A stretch of 50,680 nucleotides of DNA from Scatacola_A faecigallinarum (lineage in GTDB: Bacteria > Pseudomonadota > Alphaproteobacteria > RF32 > CAG-239), in contig DVOM01000042.1 in assembly GCA_018713605.1 (NCBI GenBank), positions 1-50,680 on the forward strand, in the 5' to 3' direction. Below are positions 1 to 7,974 of this stretch, piece by piece. The notes beneath the pieces are model-generated. The model did no database searches. It was not told the DNA's origin and saw only the letters and a list, made by a program, of their open reading frames with translations. How positions within the stretch are numbered: the stretch's first letter is position 1; each line of letters opens with the position of its first letter. The position numbers and the translations under genes were made by a program.

Positions 1-720
1 GACTGTTCCGGTAAATGCAAAACGGCTTATAACGACAACTGCCGAAACCGGATTGAAGTTTCTCATCCATACGGCTGCGAAAGCTATTATGCCGACTGTC
101 AGGCAAAATGTGAAGTTGCAAAAAGCGAACCCAAGTGTCAGATCGGTTCTGTTTACTACAGCGACGGAAGCTGCTCGCCCTCAAGCGAATACGACAGCAG
201 CAAAAAAGCTTTGGGCGTCGTGGCTTATGTGACACCGGACGGAGAACACGGACAGGTCATGAGCGGTGTTTTAGGCCAGCAATGGTTTTCGGGAAGAACC
301 GCCTTTGATATTTCCGCCCTGCCGAACCGAACAAGCAAATCAGCGGCGATAAAAGATTTTGACAGCTGTGCCAATACGGACATCATCGTCAGCGCCGTCG
401 GCAGCGGTTATGCGGCGGCAAGGGTACGCAGCTATGCACCGACGCCCGCTACCAAAGGCAAGTGGTGCCTGCCTGCGGCCGGCGTGTTGAACAGCTATAA
501 ACAAAACTTAACGACCATAAACGAATCCTTAAAGAAAATAGGGCAGACGGTAATCTTCGACTGTTTCTGGTCATCTACCGAATATGACAGTACGCAAATG
601 TGGTTATACTGTTCTGACGTTGACGAAATCCGGTTAAATAACGACCATCGTTCGGGAGATCCTGCTGACCCGAATGACAAAGACGACGGCAACTCTTATA
701 TCGGTGTATTGGAATTCTAA
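1..720 (+). CDS. Cys-rich DUF1566-like surface/secreted protein, 3' part
   Basis: The reading frame is open from base 1 to the stop at 718-720, so the gene enters from outside the window and the true start is not visible. An internal TTG at 211 is not a convincing start. The first 60 residues hold about eight cysteines spaced like a disulfide-bonded module. The rest resembles the DUF1566 / FISUMP-type domain, with the W-S-S-T-E motif near the C-terminus and a short final strand ending G-V-L-E-F. Such domains occur in exported, often lineage-expanded proteins of unknown role. A remnant of the same family lies at 10.5-10.7 kb. Family call is by motif only; function is unknown. Confidence 0.65.
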   Translation, partial: DCSGKCKTAYNDNCRNRIEVSHPYGCESYYADCQAKCEVAKSEPKCQIGSVYYSDGSCSPSSEYDSSKKALGVVAYVTPDGEHGQVMSGVLGQQWFSGRTAFDISALPNRTSKSAAIKDFDSCANTDIIVSAVGSGYAAARVRSYAPTPATKGKWCLPAAGVLNSYKQNLTTINESLKKIGQTVIFDCFWSSTEYDSTQMWLYCSDVDEIRLNNDHRSGDPADPNDKDDGNSYIGVLEF

Positions 721-757
721 AAAAACCCGCCTTTAGCAATAAAGGCGGGTAATTTTT
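719..757. terminator. Bidirectional intrinsic terminator
   Basis: A stem CCCGCCTTT / AAAGGCGGG with a short loop (726-749) has an A run before it and a T-rich stretch after it. It can therefore stop the DUF1566 gene on + and the convergent nitroreductase gene on -. Confidence 0.8.
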
Positions 758-770
758 ACAAACCGGCGTT

Positions 771-1367
771 TTACCAACCTATGGCCTGCGAAACAATGGC
801 CCTTTCGCCGTTTTCCAAATTAAGCGCCTTGGCTACCCTGTCGTTGTCAAAATAACCTCTGACAACGCTGTGCATGCCTTTTGACGCGGCATAAAGCCCA
901 ACATTCTGATAAGCTGAACCGGCATGCATCGGCGAATATTTCTCATCGCTGCCGACATAGACCAGATTGACCGGAACATCTTTCATGAAATCCTGCGTGG
1001 CAAACAACGGCTGAAGGTTTTCGGCGGTTACCTGCGTCAGGGAATTTTCAGCGGCGTCATACAACCAGGCTCCGTCGTTTCTGACGACATATACTTTGAG
1101 GTTCTGCTGATTCATGGCCGTAGGAATCGTCCTTTTGCCGTCATGGCTGATGCCAAAAGCAACCCAGAGAATTTCACTCAGGGTCTGGTCGTCAACATTC
1201 TGCGCCTTAAATTCGCGAATCGTTTTTCTTTCGCCGATTGTCTCCATCAGCGGTTTGCCTCCGGCAACGACCGGGACGGGAAGTTTTTTTACAACTGCTT
1301 CTGCCATGGCAGCCTCCGATAATAAGAGCGTTGACATCAAAAAAATCCAAAACTTGTTTTTCATCAT
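771..1367 (-). CDS. Exported nitroreductase / SagB-ThcOx-type flavin oxidoreductase
   Basis: The protein has about 198 residues. The start ATG at 1367 is chosen because AAGGA lies just upstream on the minus strand and the protein then begins with a classic signal peptide (MMKNK, a hydrophobic core, then A-M-A-E-A); the longer frame to 1415 has no support. The mature part follows the nitroreductase fold: an early R-K-(T)-I-R-E-F segment for FMN binding, a central W-x-A-F-G-I-S helix, and P-T-A-M-N-Q-Q-N, typical of the SagB/ThcOx branch. The C-terminal segment has H-S-V-V-R-G and ends near G-W. These enzymes use FMN and NAD(P)H or donor thiols; the substrate cannot be read here. Export to the periplasm is an inference from the signal sequence. 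Confidence 0.8.
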   Translation of the reverse strand: MMKNKFWIFLMSTLLLSEAAMAEAVVKKLPVPVVAGGKPLMETIGERKTIREFKAQNVDDQTLSEILWVAFGISHDGKRTIPTAMNQQNLKVYVVRNDGAWLYDAAENSLTQVTAENLQPLFATQDFMKDVPVNLVYVGSDEKYSPMHAGSAYQNVGLYAASKGMHSVVRGYFDNDRVAKALNLENGERAIVSQAIGW

Positions 1368-1448
1368 TGTGTTTTCCTTATATAATCTCTGTTCCTGACC
1401 TTTTAACCTAAGCACAGATTTTTAAAATTGAACAGTTTTTTCGAGTAT

Positions 1449-2012
1449 TTATTCAAAGTCAATCTGTGACAGAATCGCTTCGAAATCGTCGCGCTGCGGA
1501 CTGCAGGCATAAGCGCCGATTTTGACTTCCGGGCAATCGTTGAGCAAATGGAACATACGCACCTGTTTAAATTTTTTGCCGTCCAGTGACACATGAAGCA
1601 CACAATCGCCGTTAATGCGCTTGAGCTGATACCAGATTTGGTTAATGCCAATGGGAATTTCCTGAGAAGCCCAGTCGGAAGAGCCGGCATTGGTTACACA
1701 GGTACCAAGCAGCGGCGCCCGGAAATTTTCAAACATTACCGAAGCCTTTACCCAGTTGCGTTCGTCTATACGGAGCATAATGCCGCATTGGTCAAAACTG
1801 CCGTCGGTTTCAAAATTCCATTTGACGGTGCAGGAAAAATTGCCGGTTTTGCGCGTGAAAAAGAAGTGGCCGTCGTCTTTGGAAAACCTGTGGTGCAGAC
1901 TCTGCCAGAAATCGGTTCTGGCCCGGCTCAAAACCCGCATGCCCCTTTCATCGAAAGAAACGTCGGCGGGTTCGTTATACCATTCAAAGTCGCGCAGCTG
2001 TTCCAAAAACAT
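1449..2012 (-). CDS. DUF1349 (concanavalin-like) domain protein
   Basis: This 187-residue protein has no signal peptide. It matches the DUF1349 family of beta-sandwich proteins: an N-terminal F-E-W-Y-N-E-P, R-T-D-F-W, then a strand-rich core with D-Q-C-G-I-M-L-R and an N-W-V-K-A-S segment. A C-terminal K-I-G-A-Y-A-C-S-P strand closes it. Related proteins are annotated as regulators of enolase or sugar-binding lectin-like proteins, but no activity is established. The ATG overlaps the stop of the upstream chaperone gene by one base (TAATG), so the two are translationally coupled and probably share the heat-shock promoter at 2990-3020. Confidence 0.75.
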   Translation of the reverse strand: MFLEQLRDFEWYNEPADVSFDERGMRVLSRARTDFWQSLHHRFSKDDGHFFFTRKTGNFSCTVKWNFETDGSFDQCGIMLRIDERNWVKASVMFENFRAPLLGTCVTNAGSSDWASQEIPIGINQIWYQLKRINGDCVLHVSLDGKKFKQVRMFHLLNDCPEVKIGAYACSPQRDDFEAILSQIDFE

Positions 2013-2953
2013 TAAAAGTTCCTGACCGTTTCATCCGGCATTGCGGCCAGAGCCTTTTCCAATTCGGCGTTTTTGGCTTTCGGGGCCACGATACGGAGCG
2101 TTATGAACTGATCCCCCTGTCCGTTCCGGCTCTTGATGCCTTTGCCTTTCAACCGCAGTTTTTCGCCCGAAGACGCGTAGGGCGGAATGTTGACCACAAC
2201 CTTGCCGCTGATGGTCGGCACGGTTATCTTGGCGCCGAGAATCGCCTCTTTGACGGTAATCGGCAAATCAAGCAGAATATTCAACCCTTCGCTACTAAGA
2301 TACGGGTGCCTGTCAACATTGACCGTTATCAGCACGTCGCCGTTGGCTCCGCCGTTAAACCCCTCGTATCCCAGTCCTTTCAGGCGCAGGGTCTGTCCGT
2401 CTTCGGTTCCGGCCGGGATCTTGACATTGATGTTTTTGCCGTTAATAATAACGCCTTTTTCAGCGCCTTTGGCCGCATCCAGAAAGTCGACCCGCATAGT
2501 ATAGGCAATATCCTGACCCTTGCGGGCACGGCGCGAAGCTCCGCCAAAACCCTGAAAGCCGGAACCGCCGCCGGTAAACTGTGAAAAAATATCGTCGCCG
2601 AAAATGGAAGAGAAGTCGAAATTTTCTCCGTTGCCGCTGTAATAGGTGCGGCCGCCTCCCTGTCCGAAAGGACCGCCTCCATAGGACGAATAGCCGCCCT
2701 GACCGAAACCGGCGCCAAATCCGGTCGGTTTGCCGTCAGCGTCTATTTCGTTGTTATCATATTTTTTGCGTTTTTCCTTATCGCCCAAAATATCGTAAGC
2801 ACAGGAAATTTCCTTGAACTTCTCCGCAGCGTCTTTGTCGTCTTTGTTAAGATCGGGGTGATATTTGCGGGCAAGCTTGCGGTATGCCGATTTGATTTCG
2901 GCATCGCCCGCGTCTTTGGAAACCCCCAGAACATGATACAGATTTTTATTCAT
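2012..2953 (-). CDS. cbpA: CbpA-like DnaJ-class co-chaperone (no zinc finger)
   Basis: The protein has 313 residues. The J domain spans about 1-70, with the H-P-D tripeptide in KYHPDLNKDD that stimulates DnaK ATPase. A long Gly/Phe/Tyr linker follows (about 75-140), then two DnaJ C-terminal beta domains that bind client proteins. The four CxxCxGxG repeats of true DnaJ are absent, which makes it a class B, CbpA-type protein; canonical DnaJ is encoded at 19.6 kb. An AAGGAAG ribosome site lies about 10 bases before the ATG. Upstream is an RpoH-like promoter with the same architecture as that of dnaK. The symbol reflects family resemblance, not proven orthology. Confidence 0.85.
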   Translation of the reverse strand: MNKNLYHVLGVSKDAGDAEIKSAYRKLARKYHPDLNKDDKDAAEKFKEISCAYDILGDKEKRKKYDNNEIDADGKPTGFGAGFGQGGYSSYGGGPFGQGGGRTYYSGNGENFDFSSIFGDDIFSQFTGGGSGFQGFGGASRRARKGQDIAYTMRVDFLDAAKGAEKGVIINGKNINVKIPAGTEDGQTLRLKGLGYEGFNGGANGDVLITVNVDRHPYLSSEGLNILLDLPITVKEAILGAKITVPTISGKVVVNIPPYASSGEKLRLKGKGIKSRNGQGDQFITLRIVAPKAKNAELEKALAAMPDETVRNF

Positions 2954-2988
2954 TTTATTAAGCGCTTCCTTAATTCTTATCCTAAATT

Positions 2989-3020
2989 TCTATATAGGAA
3001 GAGAATTGGGTTATTGCAAG
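2989..3020 (-). promoter_or_regulatory. RpoH (sigma-32)-like heat-shock promoter of cbpA-like gene
   Basis: On the minus strand CTTGCAA (3020-3014) is followed after 15 bases by CCTATATAGA (2998-2989). The alphaproteobacterial RpoH consensus is CTTG plus a CYTATNTNNG-like -10. Spacing and -10 are nearly the same as at dnaK. The element overlaps the 3' end of the upstream lipoprotein gene, so the chaperone gene can be transcribed independently. Confidence 0.65.
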
Positions 3021-3322
3021 TTGACGCAGTCAAAAGTCGCCCGGCGCAGATGATTGCGATAGGTTATGTTTTCGCGCAGAAAAGCCTTCTTTTCGCCGTG
3101 TTCGGCACAATAGCGCGCGGCCAGCGACGAAACTTCGTCAATACGGACATCTTTATATTCGTAAGTGACAAAACGGGCGGTTTCTTCCTTAACGGCTACA
3201 TTTTGCATAAAGCGCTCAATATTGCTGCTATAGTAGTCGTTTTCCACTTTGCCGGCGCTTTGCAAAGCCGTACAGGCAGATGCCAGCAGGCTGACCGCGG
3301 CCAATTTTAAAAATATTTTCAT
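3011..3322 (-). CDS. Small putative lipoprotein
   Basis: This 103-residue protein starts at an ATG preceded by a strong GGAGG. The N-terminus MKIFLKLAAVSLLASAC looks like a lipoprotein signal peptide with a lipobox (A-S-A-C), which would anchor Cys17 in a membrane. The mature part is short, mixed and charged, with cysteines at Y-C-A-E and D-C-V-N near the end that might pair. No family is recognised. It lies just downstream of another small exported protein on the same strand, and the 15-bp gap suggests co-transcription. Confidence 0.6.
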   Translation of the reverse strand: MKIFLKLAAVSLLASACTALQSAGKVENDYYSSNIERFMQNVAVKEETARFVTYEYKDVRIDEVSSLAARYCAEHGEKKAFLRENITYRNHLRRATFDCVNLQ

Positions 3323-3337
3323 CGCCCGTCCTCCGCT

Positions 3338-3643
3338 TTAGTCAAGAATTTTGTAAATTTCTTCGCCGGCCTGTTCCAGAACTTTTAAAACCCGGCGGTT
3401 TTTGGCGTCTTTGGTGCGCTCGTTGCTGAGCTTGTCCAGCATGCGCTGCAGTTTTTCGTTAAACTGGCGGTTCTGGCGCAGTGCTTCAATATCGCGGATA
3501 TTTTCCTGATCGTCAATTTTATAATTGACCACAGCCTTCAGCGTCGCTATATATTTGGCTTCGTTTTGGGCGCTGTATTGGGCGGCGGCACCGCCGGCGG
3601 CCAAAATACCCAAAGCGGCGACGGCCAGTCCGAGTTTCTTCAT
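3338..3643 (-). CDS. Small exported coiled-coil protein
   Basis: This 101-residue protein has a clear signal peptide (MKKLGLAVAALGILAAGGAAA, cleavage probably before Q). The remainder is a highly charged helix with heptad-like spacing and no cysteine. An AGGAA ribosome site precedes the ATG. No family is recognised. The small size, helical character and pairing with a putative lipoprotein suggest an envelope role, which is inference only. The 106-bp gap to the divergent ELM1 gene must hold both promoters. Confidence 0.6.
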   Translation of the reverse strand: MKKLGLAVAALGILAAGGAAAQYSAQNEAKYIATLKAVVNYKIDDQENIRDIEALRQNRQFNEKLQRMLDKLSNERTKDAKNRRVLKVLEQAGEEIYKILD

Positions 3644-3749
3644 TTTCTGTTCCTTTCTTAAAAAAACATTGCGTTAATTAAGATACCTTATATGATGTGA
3701 GGATATAATAATTCGAGTCCTTTGACTATTTAAATTTTAGAGTTTACAC
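3644..3749. promoter_or_regulatory. Divergent intergenic region
   Basis: AT-rich 106-bp spacer between divergent genes. A TATAAT hexamer lies at 3704-3709 on the plus strand, but no convincing -35 sits 16-18 bases upstream. The region must contain the start signals for both directions; their exact positions are not resolved. Confidence 0.35.
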
Positions 3750-4724
3750 ATGAAAAAAATCATCTGGTTTTTAATGGACAACCGCATGGGAAGCGTCGGA
3801 CAGGCTAAGGGAATTATCCAAGCTCTGGACAAGGAACGCTATGAAATCGTTGAGAAGAAAATCGACTACAACCGGCTGGCCAACCTGCCGAATTTTCTGC
3901 TCGGCAAAAGCCTGCTCGGCGTCACTGCCGCTACCCGGAAAGAACTGCGGGCACCCTGGCCCGACCTGGCCGTATCCATCAGCCGGCGGACGGTTCCGGC
4001 AGCCCGTTTCATCAAAAAGGCATCCGGAGGAATGACCAAACTGATTCAGCTGATGCACCCGGGGAAAAGCGGTTTGAAAGACTTTTCACTGGCGGCGGTT
4101 CCCGAACATGACCGAGGCAAAACGTCTGCGCCGAACATTTTTTACATTACCGGATGCCCGCATCGCGTAACGCCGGAAGCACTGGCCGAGGCCGCCGGCA
4201 AATGGTCCGAGACTTTTGCTTCGCTGCCGCGGCCGCTGACGGCGGTAATTGTCGGCGGCGCCATCAAAAATAAACCCTTTACGACCGAAAACGCCCGCAG
4301 GCTCGGCGAAAGCATCCGTAAAATCAAAGAACAGACCGGCGGTTCAATATTGATTACGACTTCACGCCGCACCGGCGCCGAAGCCGAAAACATCATCAAA
4401 AAAGAAATTGAGGGAATTCCGGCTTACACTTACTGGTGGGGCGAGAAAAAAGACAATCCGATTATGGGCTTCTGGGCTTTGGCCGACAACATTATCGCCA
4501 CCGGAGACTCAGTTTCCATGCCCTGTGAATGCTGCGGATCCGGCAAGCCGGTGCTGCTGTTTACCGGCGAAGGGTGGCTGACGCCTAAGCATGAACGGTT
4601 TGTAAAATCGCTAATTGACGGCGGCTATGCCGTGCATATTGATGCGCCGGACGCTTTGTCTTTCCGACCACAGAAAACTCTTAATCCGGCAGGAATAATC
4701 GCCGAGAAAATTGACGCCCTGTAG
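3750..4724 (+). CDS. ELM1-family (mitochondrial fission ELM1-like) protein
   Basis: This 324-residue protein matches the bacterial ELM1 family (formerly DUF1022), which has a glycosyltransferase-B-like architecture. Visible marks are the N-terminal M-D-N-R-M-G-S-V-G-Q segment, the D-L-A-V-S-I-S-R-R block, L-M-H-P-G, a central V-I-V-G-G-A-I segment, I-L-I-T-T-S-R-R-T, and the C-terminal T-G-D-S-V-S-M-P-C-E. Plant ELM1 acts in mitochondrial division, but the bacterial role is unknown; the fold suggests a nucleotide-sugar-related enzyme. There is no signal peptide. It is convergent with the rquA operon, and the 38-bp gap shows no clear terminator. Confidence 0.85.
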   Translation: MKKIIWFLMDNRMGSVGQAKGIIQALDKERYEIVEKKIDYNRLANLPNFLLGKSLLGVTAATRKELRAPWPDLAVSISRRTVPAARFIKKASGGMTKLIQLMHPGKSGLKDFSLAAVPEHDRGKTSAPNIFYITGCPHRVTPEALAEAAGKWSETFASLPRPLTAVIVGGAIKNKPFTTENARRLGESIRKIKEQTGGSILITTSRRTGAEAENIIKKEIEGIPAYTYWWGEKKDNPIMGFWALADNIIATGDSVSMPCECCGSGKPVLLFTGEGWLTPKHERFVKSLIDGGYAVHIDAPDALSFRPQKTLNPAGIIAEKIDAL

Positions 4725-4762
4725 CTTTGTGGCAAATTTCCGGGCTTTTGTTCCGGGCGTCG

Positions 4763-5542
4763 CTATTCCGTTTCGTCGCCGCCGAAAAAGTTGCGGTCGT
4801 CTTTGCGAGAAGCAACGGCTTTTTGATACATGTCGCCGAAATAGGTCTTTTTACGCCAGAAAAAACTGTTTTTCTTATCGGCCAGCGTATAAATTTCCCT
4901 ATCCCAGAGTTTTTCGGCAAACGGCTGGTAAAGGCGGTTGAACATACGAACAAAATAGCGCAGCGGGTGCCATTTGACCGGGTTATGATAATCAATGAAA
5001 ACGACCCTGCCATTTTCGTTGGCGCAGGAAAGGGCATTGTTGACAACCTGTATTTTGCTCAAAATCGGCAGTTCATGCAGCAACATGTAGACCAGCACGA
5101 CGTCATATTTTTCGGTCAGCGGTTCGCGGCCGTCATGACGCAGGAAACGCATGTTGGAATAAAGATATTTGTATTTTTCTTCGGCGCGGGTCAGCTGGGT
5201 TTCGCTGATGTCAATCAGATCGTATTTTCCATAGTGGCCGATGCGGTCGGCTGTCTGTTCAATCTGGTCGCCAAAGGTCGCGCCGATTTGAAGCACCTTC
5301 TGGCTTTGTTTGATTTCCTTCAACGCGGCGTCAATCAACCGGCTGCTGTTTCCGAGCGTAAAAATTTTAAGTAGACGGGGATTGTCCAGAAAGCTGCTTA
5401 CTTTCAGATTTTCATAAATCCGGCCATAAATCGCCGTCAGATATTTGGGAAGCACAGGCCTCGGCTCCTCGTTCTCCTCTATGGCTCCGAGAAGTTCCTC
5501 TTCACTGACGCGGTTCTTTTCATCATCGACAATCTTAAACAT
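4763..5542 (-). CDS. rquA: RquA, rhodoquinone biosynthesis SAM-dependent enzyme
   Basis: The protein has 259 residues. RquA converts ubiquinone to rhodoquinone by replacing a methoxy group with an amino group. Rhodoquinone is the low-potential quinone that lets fumarate reductase run under anoxia. Family marks in order: L-P-K-Y-L near residue 31, a motif I variant L-Q-I-G-A-T-F-G-D at 84-92, D-L-I-D-I-S at 108-113, Y-M-L-L-H-E-L-P at 152-159, D-Y-H-N-P-V-K-W-H-P-L-R-Y at 184-196, and T-Y-F-G-D-M-Y-Q-K at 233-241. The last two are characteristic of RquA rather than UbiE. GGAG precedes the ATG. It is the last gene of a five-gene operon, 5 bp after the Hpt gene. Assignment rests on motif memory. 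Confidence 0.85.
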   Translation of the reverse strand: MFKIVDDEKNRVSEEELLGAIEENEEPRPVLPKYLTAIYGRIYENLKVSSFLDNPRLLKIFTLGNSSRLIDAALKEIKQSQKVLQIGATFGDQIEQTADRIGHYGKYDLIDISETQLTRAEEKYKYLYSNMRFLRHDGREPLTEKYDVVLVYMLLHELPILSKIQVVNNALSCANENGRVVFIDYHNPVKWHPLRYFVRMFNRLYQPFAEKLWDREIYTLADKKNSFFWRKKTYFGDMYQKAVASRKDDRNFFGGDETE

Positions 5543-5547
5543 TTTAC

Positions 5548-5877
5548 CTACTCCAAAAATGCATCGACTTCTGCGCTTTGGTTCGCAAAAGTTTTTTGCG
5601 CCGTCTTGATTTCCGCGGCAAGATCCGCCGCGGAAATTTCTTTCATGACCGCTTCCTCCAGCACGGCACAGGAAGCGGAAAAAGCCCGCAGCCCGAAGAC
5701 CAGAGCGCCGGCGCGCAGGTTATGAAACTTCAGGCGCAGTTCTTCCCGTTTTAAACCGGCGGCGGAAGCGAAAAACTTTTCCGTGTCTGCGGAAAACTCG
5801 CGCCACAGCCGGCTTAAGGCTGCAGAGCCGAGCATATCGCGATATTCGCCAAGCCTGTTTGCGTCAAAATCAGTCAT
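5548..5877 (-). CDS. Hpt-like histidine phosphotransfer protein
   Basis: This 109-residue all-helical protein has a segment F-H-N-L-R-A-G-A-L-V-F-G-L at 51-63. It matches the Hpt signature (xHxLKGxAxxxG) with His52 as the likely phosphorylated residue; Arg replaces the usual Lys. The length is that of a single Hpt domain. Its ATG overlaps the end of the response regulator gene by 8 bases, so the two are co-translated. A regulator followed by an Hpt protein suggests a multistep phosphorelay, but no sensor kinase lies in the window. Partnership is inferred from overlap and family. Confidence 0.7.
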   Translation of the reverse strand: MTDFDANRLGEYRDMLGSAALSRLWREFSADTEKFFASAAGLKREELRLKFHNLRAGALVFGLRAFSASCAVLEEAVMKEISAADLAAEIKTAQKTFANQSAEVDAFLE

Positions 5878-6544
5878 TTTTCTTAATCAGTCCCAGCCTG
5901 GACGCCTCCACCACCGCGCCGGTGCGGTTATAAACGTTAAGAATTTTCAAAATTGCGGTCACATGCAGTTTGACGGTTCCTTCGGTCAGACCAAGCGTAT
6001 AGGCTATCTGCTTATTGGACATTCCCTGCGAAATGCAGCGCAGAACATCAATCTGCCGTGGGGTCAGACTTTTGATGTTTTCTTCAACAGCCTTGCCCTC
6101 GGGGAGTTCGACCGCCTGTCGAAACTCGTTGAATTCGTCGGGAAGCTTGCGGTTAAGGAGCTCGGGCGGAATATAGACACCGCCGGACATGACCAGATTG
6201 ACCGCCGAAAGAATAACGGCATTTGAAGAGGTTTTCGGAATATATCCGGACACGCCGATTTCGATGGTTTTTTCGACAATTTCCTTGTCAAACACCGCCG
6301 AAAGAATAATTATCGGCGTTTCGGGCAGCGTGCTGTGAATCCGGGTTATCGCCTCTTCCCAGTTGGCGCCGGGCATAGCCAGGTCGGTCAACACCAAATT
6401 GAAACCGCGGTCGGTTTCGAGAATTTTGAAAATATCGGTATAACTCTTGGCAAAAACCAACTGCAGGTCTTTGCTGACATCGGAAAGGATAAATTCCAGC
6501 CCTTTCAAAAACAACTCATGATCATCGGCTACCAAAATGCGCAT
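5870..6544 (-). CDS. LuxR/NarL-family response regulator
   Basis: This is a 224-residue protein from the ATG at 6544, chosen because GGGAGGAATAAA lies directly upstream; a 9-residue longer frame lacks such a site. The receiver domain (about 1-120) has the acidic pair D7-D8, phosphoacceptor D54 in L-V-L-T-D-L-A-M-P-G, S82 and K104, so all key residues are present. A LuxR helix-turn-helix (about 165-215, L-T-P-R-Q-I-D-V-L) would bind DNA. It follows rsmE by one base and overlaps the Hpt gene, in the operon ending with rquA. An output toward anaerobic respiration genes is plausible but unproven. Confidence 0.9.
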   Translation of the reverse strand: MRILVADDHELFLKGLEFILSDVSKDLQLVFAKSYTDIFKILETDRGFNLVLTDLAMPGANWEEAITRIHSTLPETPIIILSAVFDKEIVEKTIEIGVSGYIPKTSSNAVILSAVNLVMSGGVYIPPELLNRKLPDEFNEFRQAVELPEGKAVEENIKSLTPRQIDVLRCISQGMSNKQIAYTLGLTEGTVKLHVTAILKILNVYNRTGAVVEASRLGLIKKND

Positions 6545-6545
6545 T

Positions 6546-7292
6546 TTATTCCTCCCGCCAATCTCCGGCAACAGACTGCCAGACGGCCAAAGCCGCGGCC
6601 GCTGCCGTTTCCGCCCTTAAAATCCGTTTGCCCAGCACGGCGCCGCGGGCAAAAGGCAAAGTCCGCAAAGCGTTCAGCTCGGCTTCGCTGAAGCCGCCTT
6701 CCGGTCCAATCAGCAGCGCCGCTTTTTTGTCCTGAGGCCGAAAGACCTCCGCCGCGCAAGGCGACTGTCCGGTTTCGTCCATAAAATAGAGAATCCGTTC
6801 CTTGTCCCATGTTTTCAGCACCTTACCCAAAGGCTCGGCATCGGCAATCACCGGCAAATCTACCCGGCGGCACTGCTCGGCAGCTTCTGTGCTTTGGGCA
6901 ATGAAGCGTTCTTTCTTAACTTTGTCCGCAATGGTGCGTGCGGTAATGACCGGCATAATTTTTGCCGCGCCGAGTTCGGTCGCCTTCTGAATGATGAAAT
7001 CGGTCTGATCTTTTTTTACCGGCGCAAACAGCAGCCAAACATCCGGACATTTTTCAAAGCCGCGGGTCTGTTCGGAAACTTCCAGCCGACAGCTCTTTTT
7101 GCCGGCGGTTTTCAATGTGCAGAGAAACTCTCCGTGCTCGTTGTCAAAAGCCAAAACCGCGTCGCCGACGGCAAGTTTCATGACATTGGTCAGATAATGG
7201 CTTTGCTTGTCGTTCAGCATGACTTCCCGTCCCGCCGCCAGAGGCGTTTCGCACCAAAGCCTTATTTTCGCCTTTTTTCCTGCCATGTTCAT
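6546..7292 (-). CDS. rsmE: RsmE, 16S rRNA m3U1498 methyltransferase
   Basis: The protein has 248 residues, the usual family length. RsmE is a SPOUT-class SAM methyltransferase that modifies U1498 of 16S rRNA. The N-terminal PUA-like part includes H-Y-L-T-N-V-M-K-L. The C-terminal trefoil-knot domain has the hallmark L-L-I-G-P-E-G-G-F-S and ends L-G-K-R-I-L-R-A-E-T-A. The central Q-K-A-T-E-L-G segment is also conserved. Its ATG overlaps the stop of the upstream secreted-protein gene (ATGA), so the first two genes of the operon are translationally coupled. Confidence 0.93.
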   Translation of the reverse strand: MNMAGKKAKIRLWCETPLAAGREVMLNDKQSHYLTNVMKLAVGDAVLAFDNEHGEFLCTLKTAGKKSCRLEVSEQTRGFEKCPDVWLLFAPVKKDQTDFIIQKATELGAAKIMPVITARTIADKVKKERFIAQSTEAAEQCRRVDLPVIADAEPLGKVLKTWDKERILYFMDETGQSPCAAEVFRPQDKKAALLIGPEGGFSEAELNALRTLPFARGAVLGKRILRAETAAAAALAVWQSVAGDWREE

Positions 7293-7852
7293 TCCGCCGT
7301 AATATTCAAAACCCTTGAACCCAAAACATTTATCTTTTCGCCGCTGTCGTCAATCAAATCAAAAAAGACCTTTTCCTTTCCCGGCTCCAGAATATTGACG
7401 TTGATTATCCGCTGCCCCATATAACGGTAGTCTTCGGCAATCCGCACATGTTTCAGCTCATTGCCGCCGTAGTACCATTTGGTCGGCGAATTTTCGTCTT
7501 CCGGCAGCAAAATCTGCAGCGGCTGCCCGACATTTACCCGGACTCCGGTTCTGGGTTCCAGCAGTTCGACGGTAACCGGCGACATGTCTTTTTTGAAAAG
7601 TTCGCCGGCAATTTTTTCATTATAATCTTCAGCCGGCTTTTCGTCCGGTTCGGCTACGGCAATAACCGACTCTTTCTGCTTTTGTTTGACACGCGCCTCA
7701 TAACCGCCCTGATTGAAACCCGGCTCGTACATGTTGCTGTTCTGAATATCGCGATAACTTTGCACGACGATATTATGCTTAGCCGTTTTGGCTGCGGCCG
7801 GCTGACTTAAAAGCAGCGTCGCCGCGGTTATGGCAAAAATTTTGAATCTCAT
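7289..7852 (-). CDS. Exported protein of unknown function, first gene of rquA operon
   Basis: This 187-residue protein starts at the ATG at 7852, where AGGG lies seven bases upstream; a GTG nine bases earlier is possible. A signal peptide is clear (MRFKIFAITAATLLLSQPAAA). The mature part is hydrophilic, then has a predicted beta-rich C-terminal 100 residues with V-N-V-G-Q-P-L-Q-I-L-L-P and N-S-P-T-K-W-Y-Y. These vaguely recall chagasin-type (I42) inhibitors, but the diagnostic motifs are not intact and I do not assign it. Position suggests a shared promoter with rsmE, the regulator, the Hpt protein and rquA. Confidence 0.6.
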   Translation of the reverse strand: MRFKIFAITAATLLLSQPAAAKTAKHNIVVQSYRDIQNSNMYEPGFNQGGYEARVKQKQKESVIAVAEPDEKPAEDYNEKIAGELFKKDMSPVTVELLEPRTGVRVNVGQPLQILLPEDENSPTKWYYGGNELKHVRIAEDYRYMGQRIINVNILEPGKEKVFFDLIDDSGEKINVLGSRVLNITAE

Positions 7853-7885
7853 GGTCAACACCCTGTCCGGTTGTGCATAAAAGTT

Positions 7886-7894
7886 TGGTATAAT
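7886..7894 (+). promoter_or_regulatory. Extended -10 promoter for cmk
   Basis: The sequence TGG-TATAAT is a perfect extended -10 element (TGnTATAAT). No good -35 hexamer sits 16-18 bases upstream, as expected for extended -10 promoters. It lies about 80 bases before the cmk ATG. Confidence 0.5.
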
Positions 7895-7974
7895 TTCAAA
7901 ATATCATACACATCAGATTTTATATCAGATATGTTAAGGAATAAATAATTTTTGCTGCAATTTGGACGAGGATA

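Noticed and set aside
7289..7852. Chagasin-type protease inhibitor
   Set aside because: Only a vague N-x-P-T-x-W resemblance; the other loops are not recognisable.
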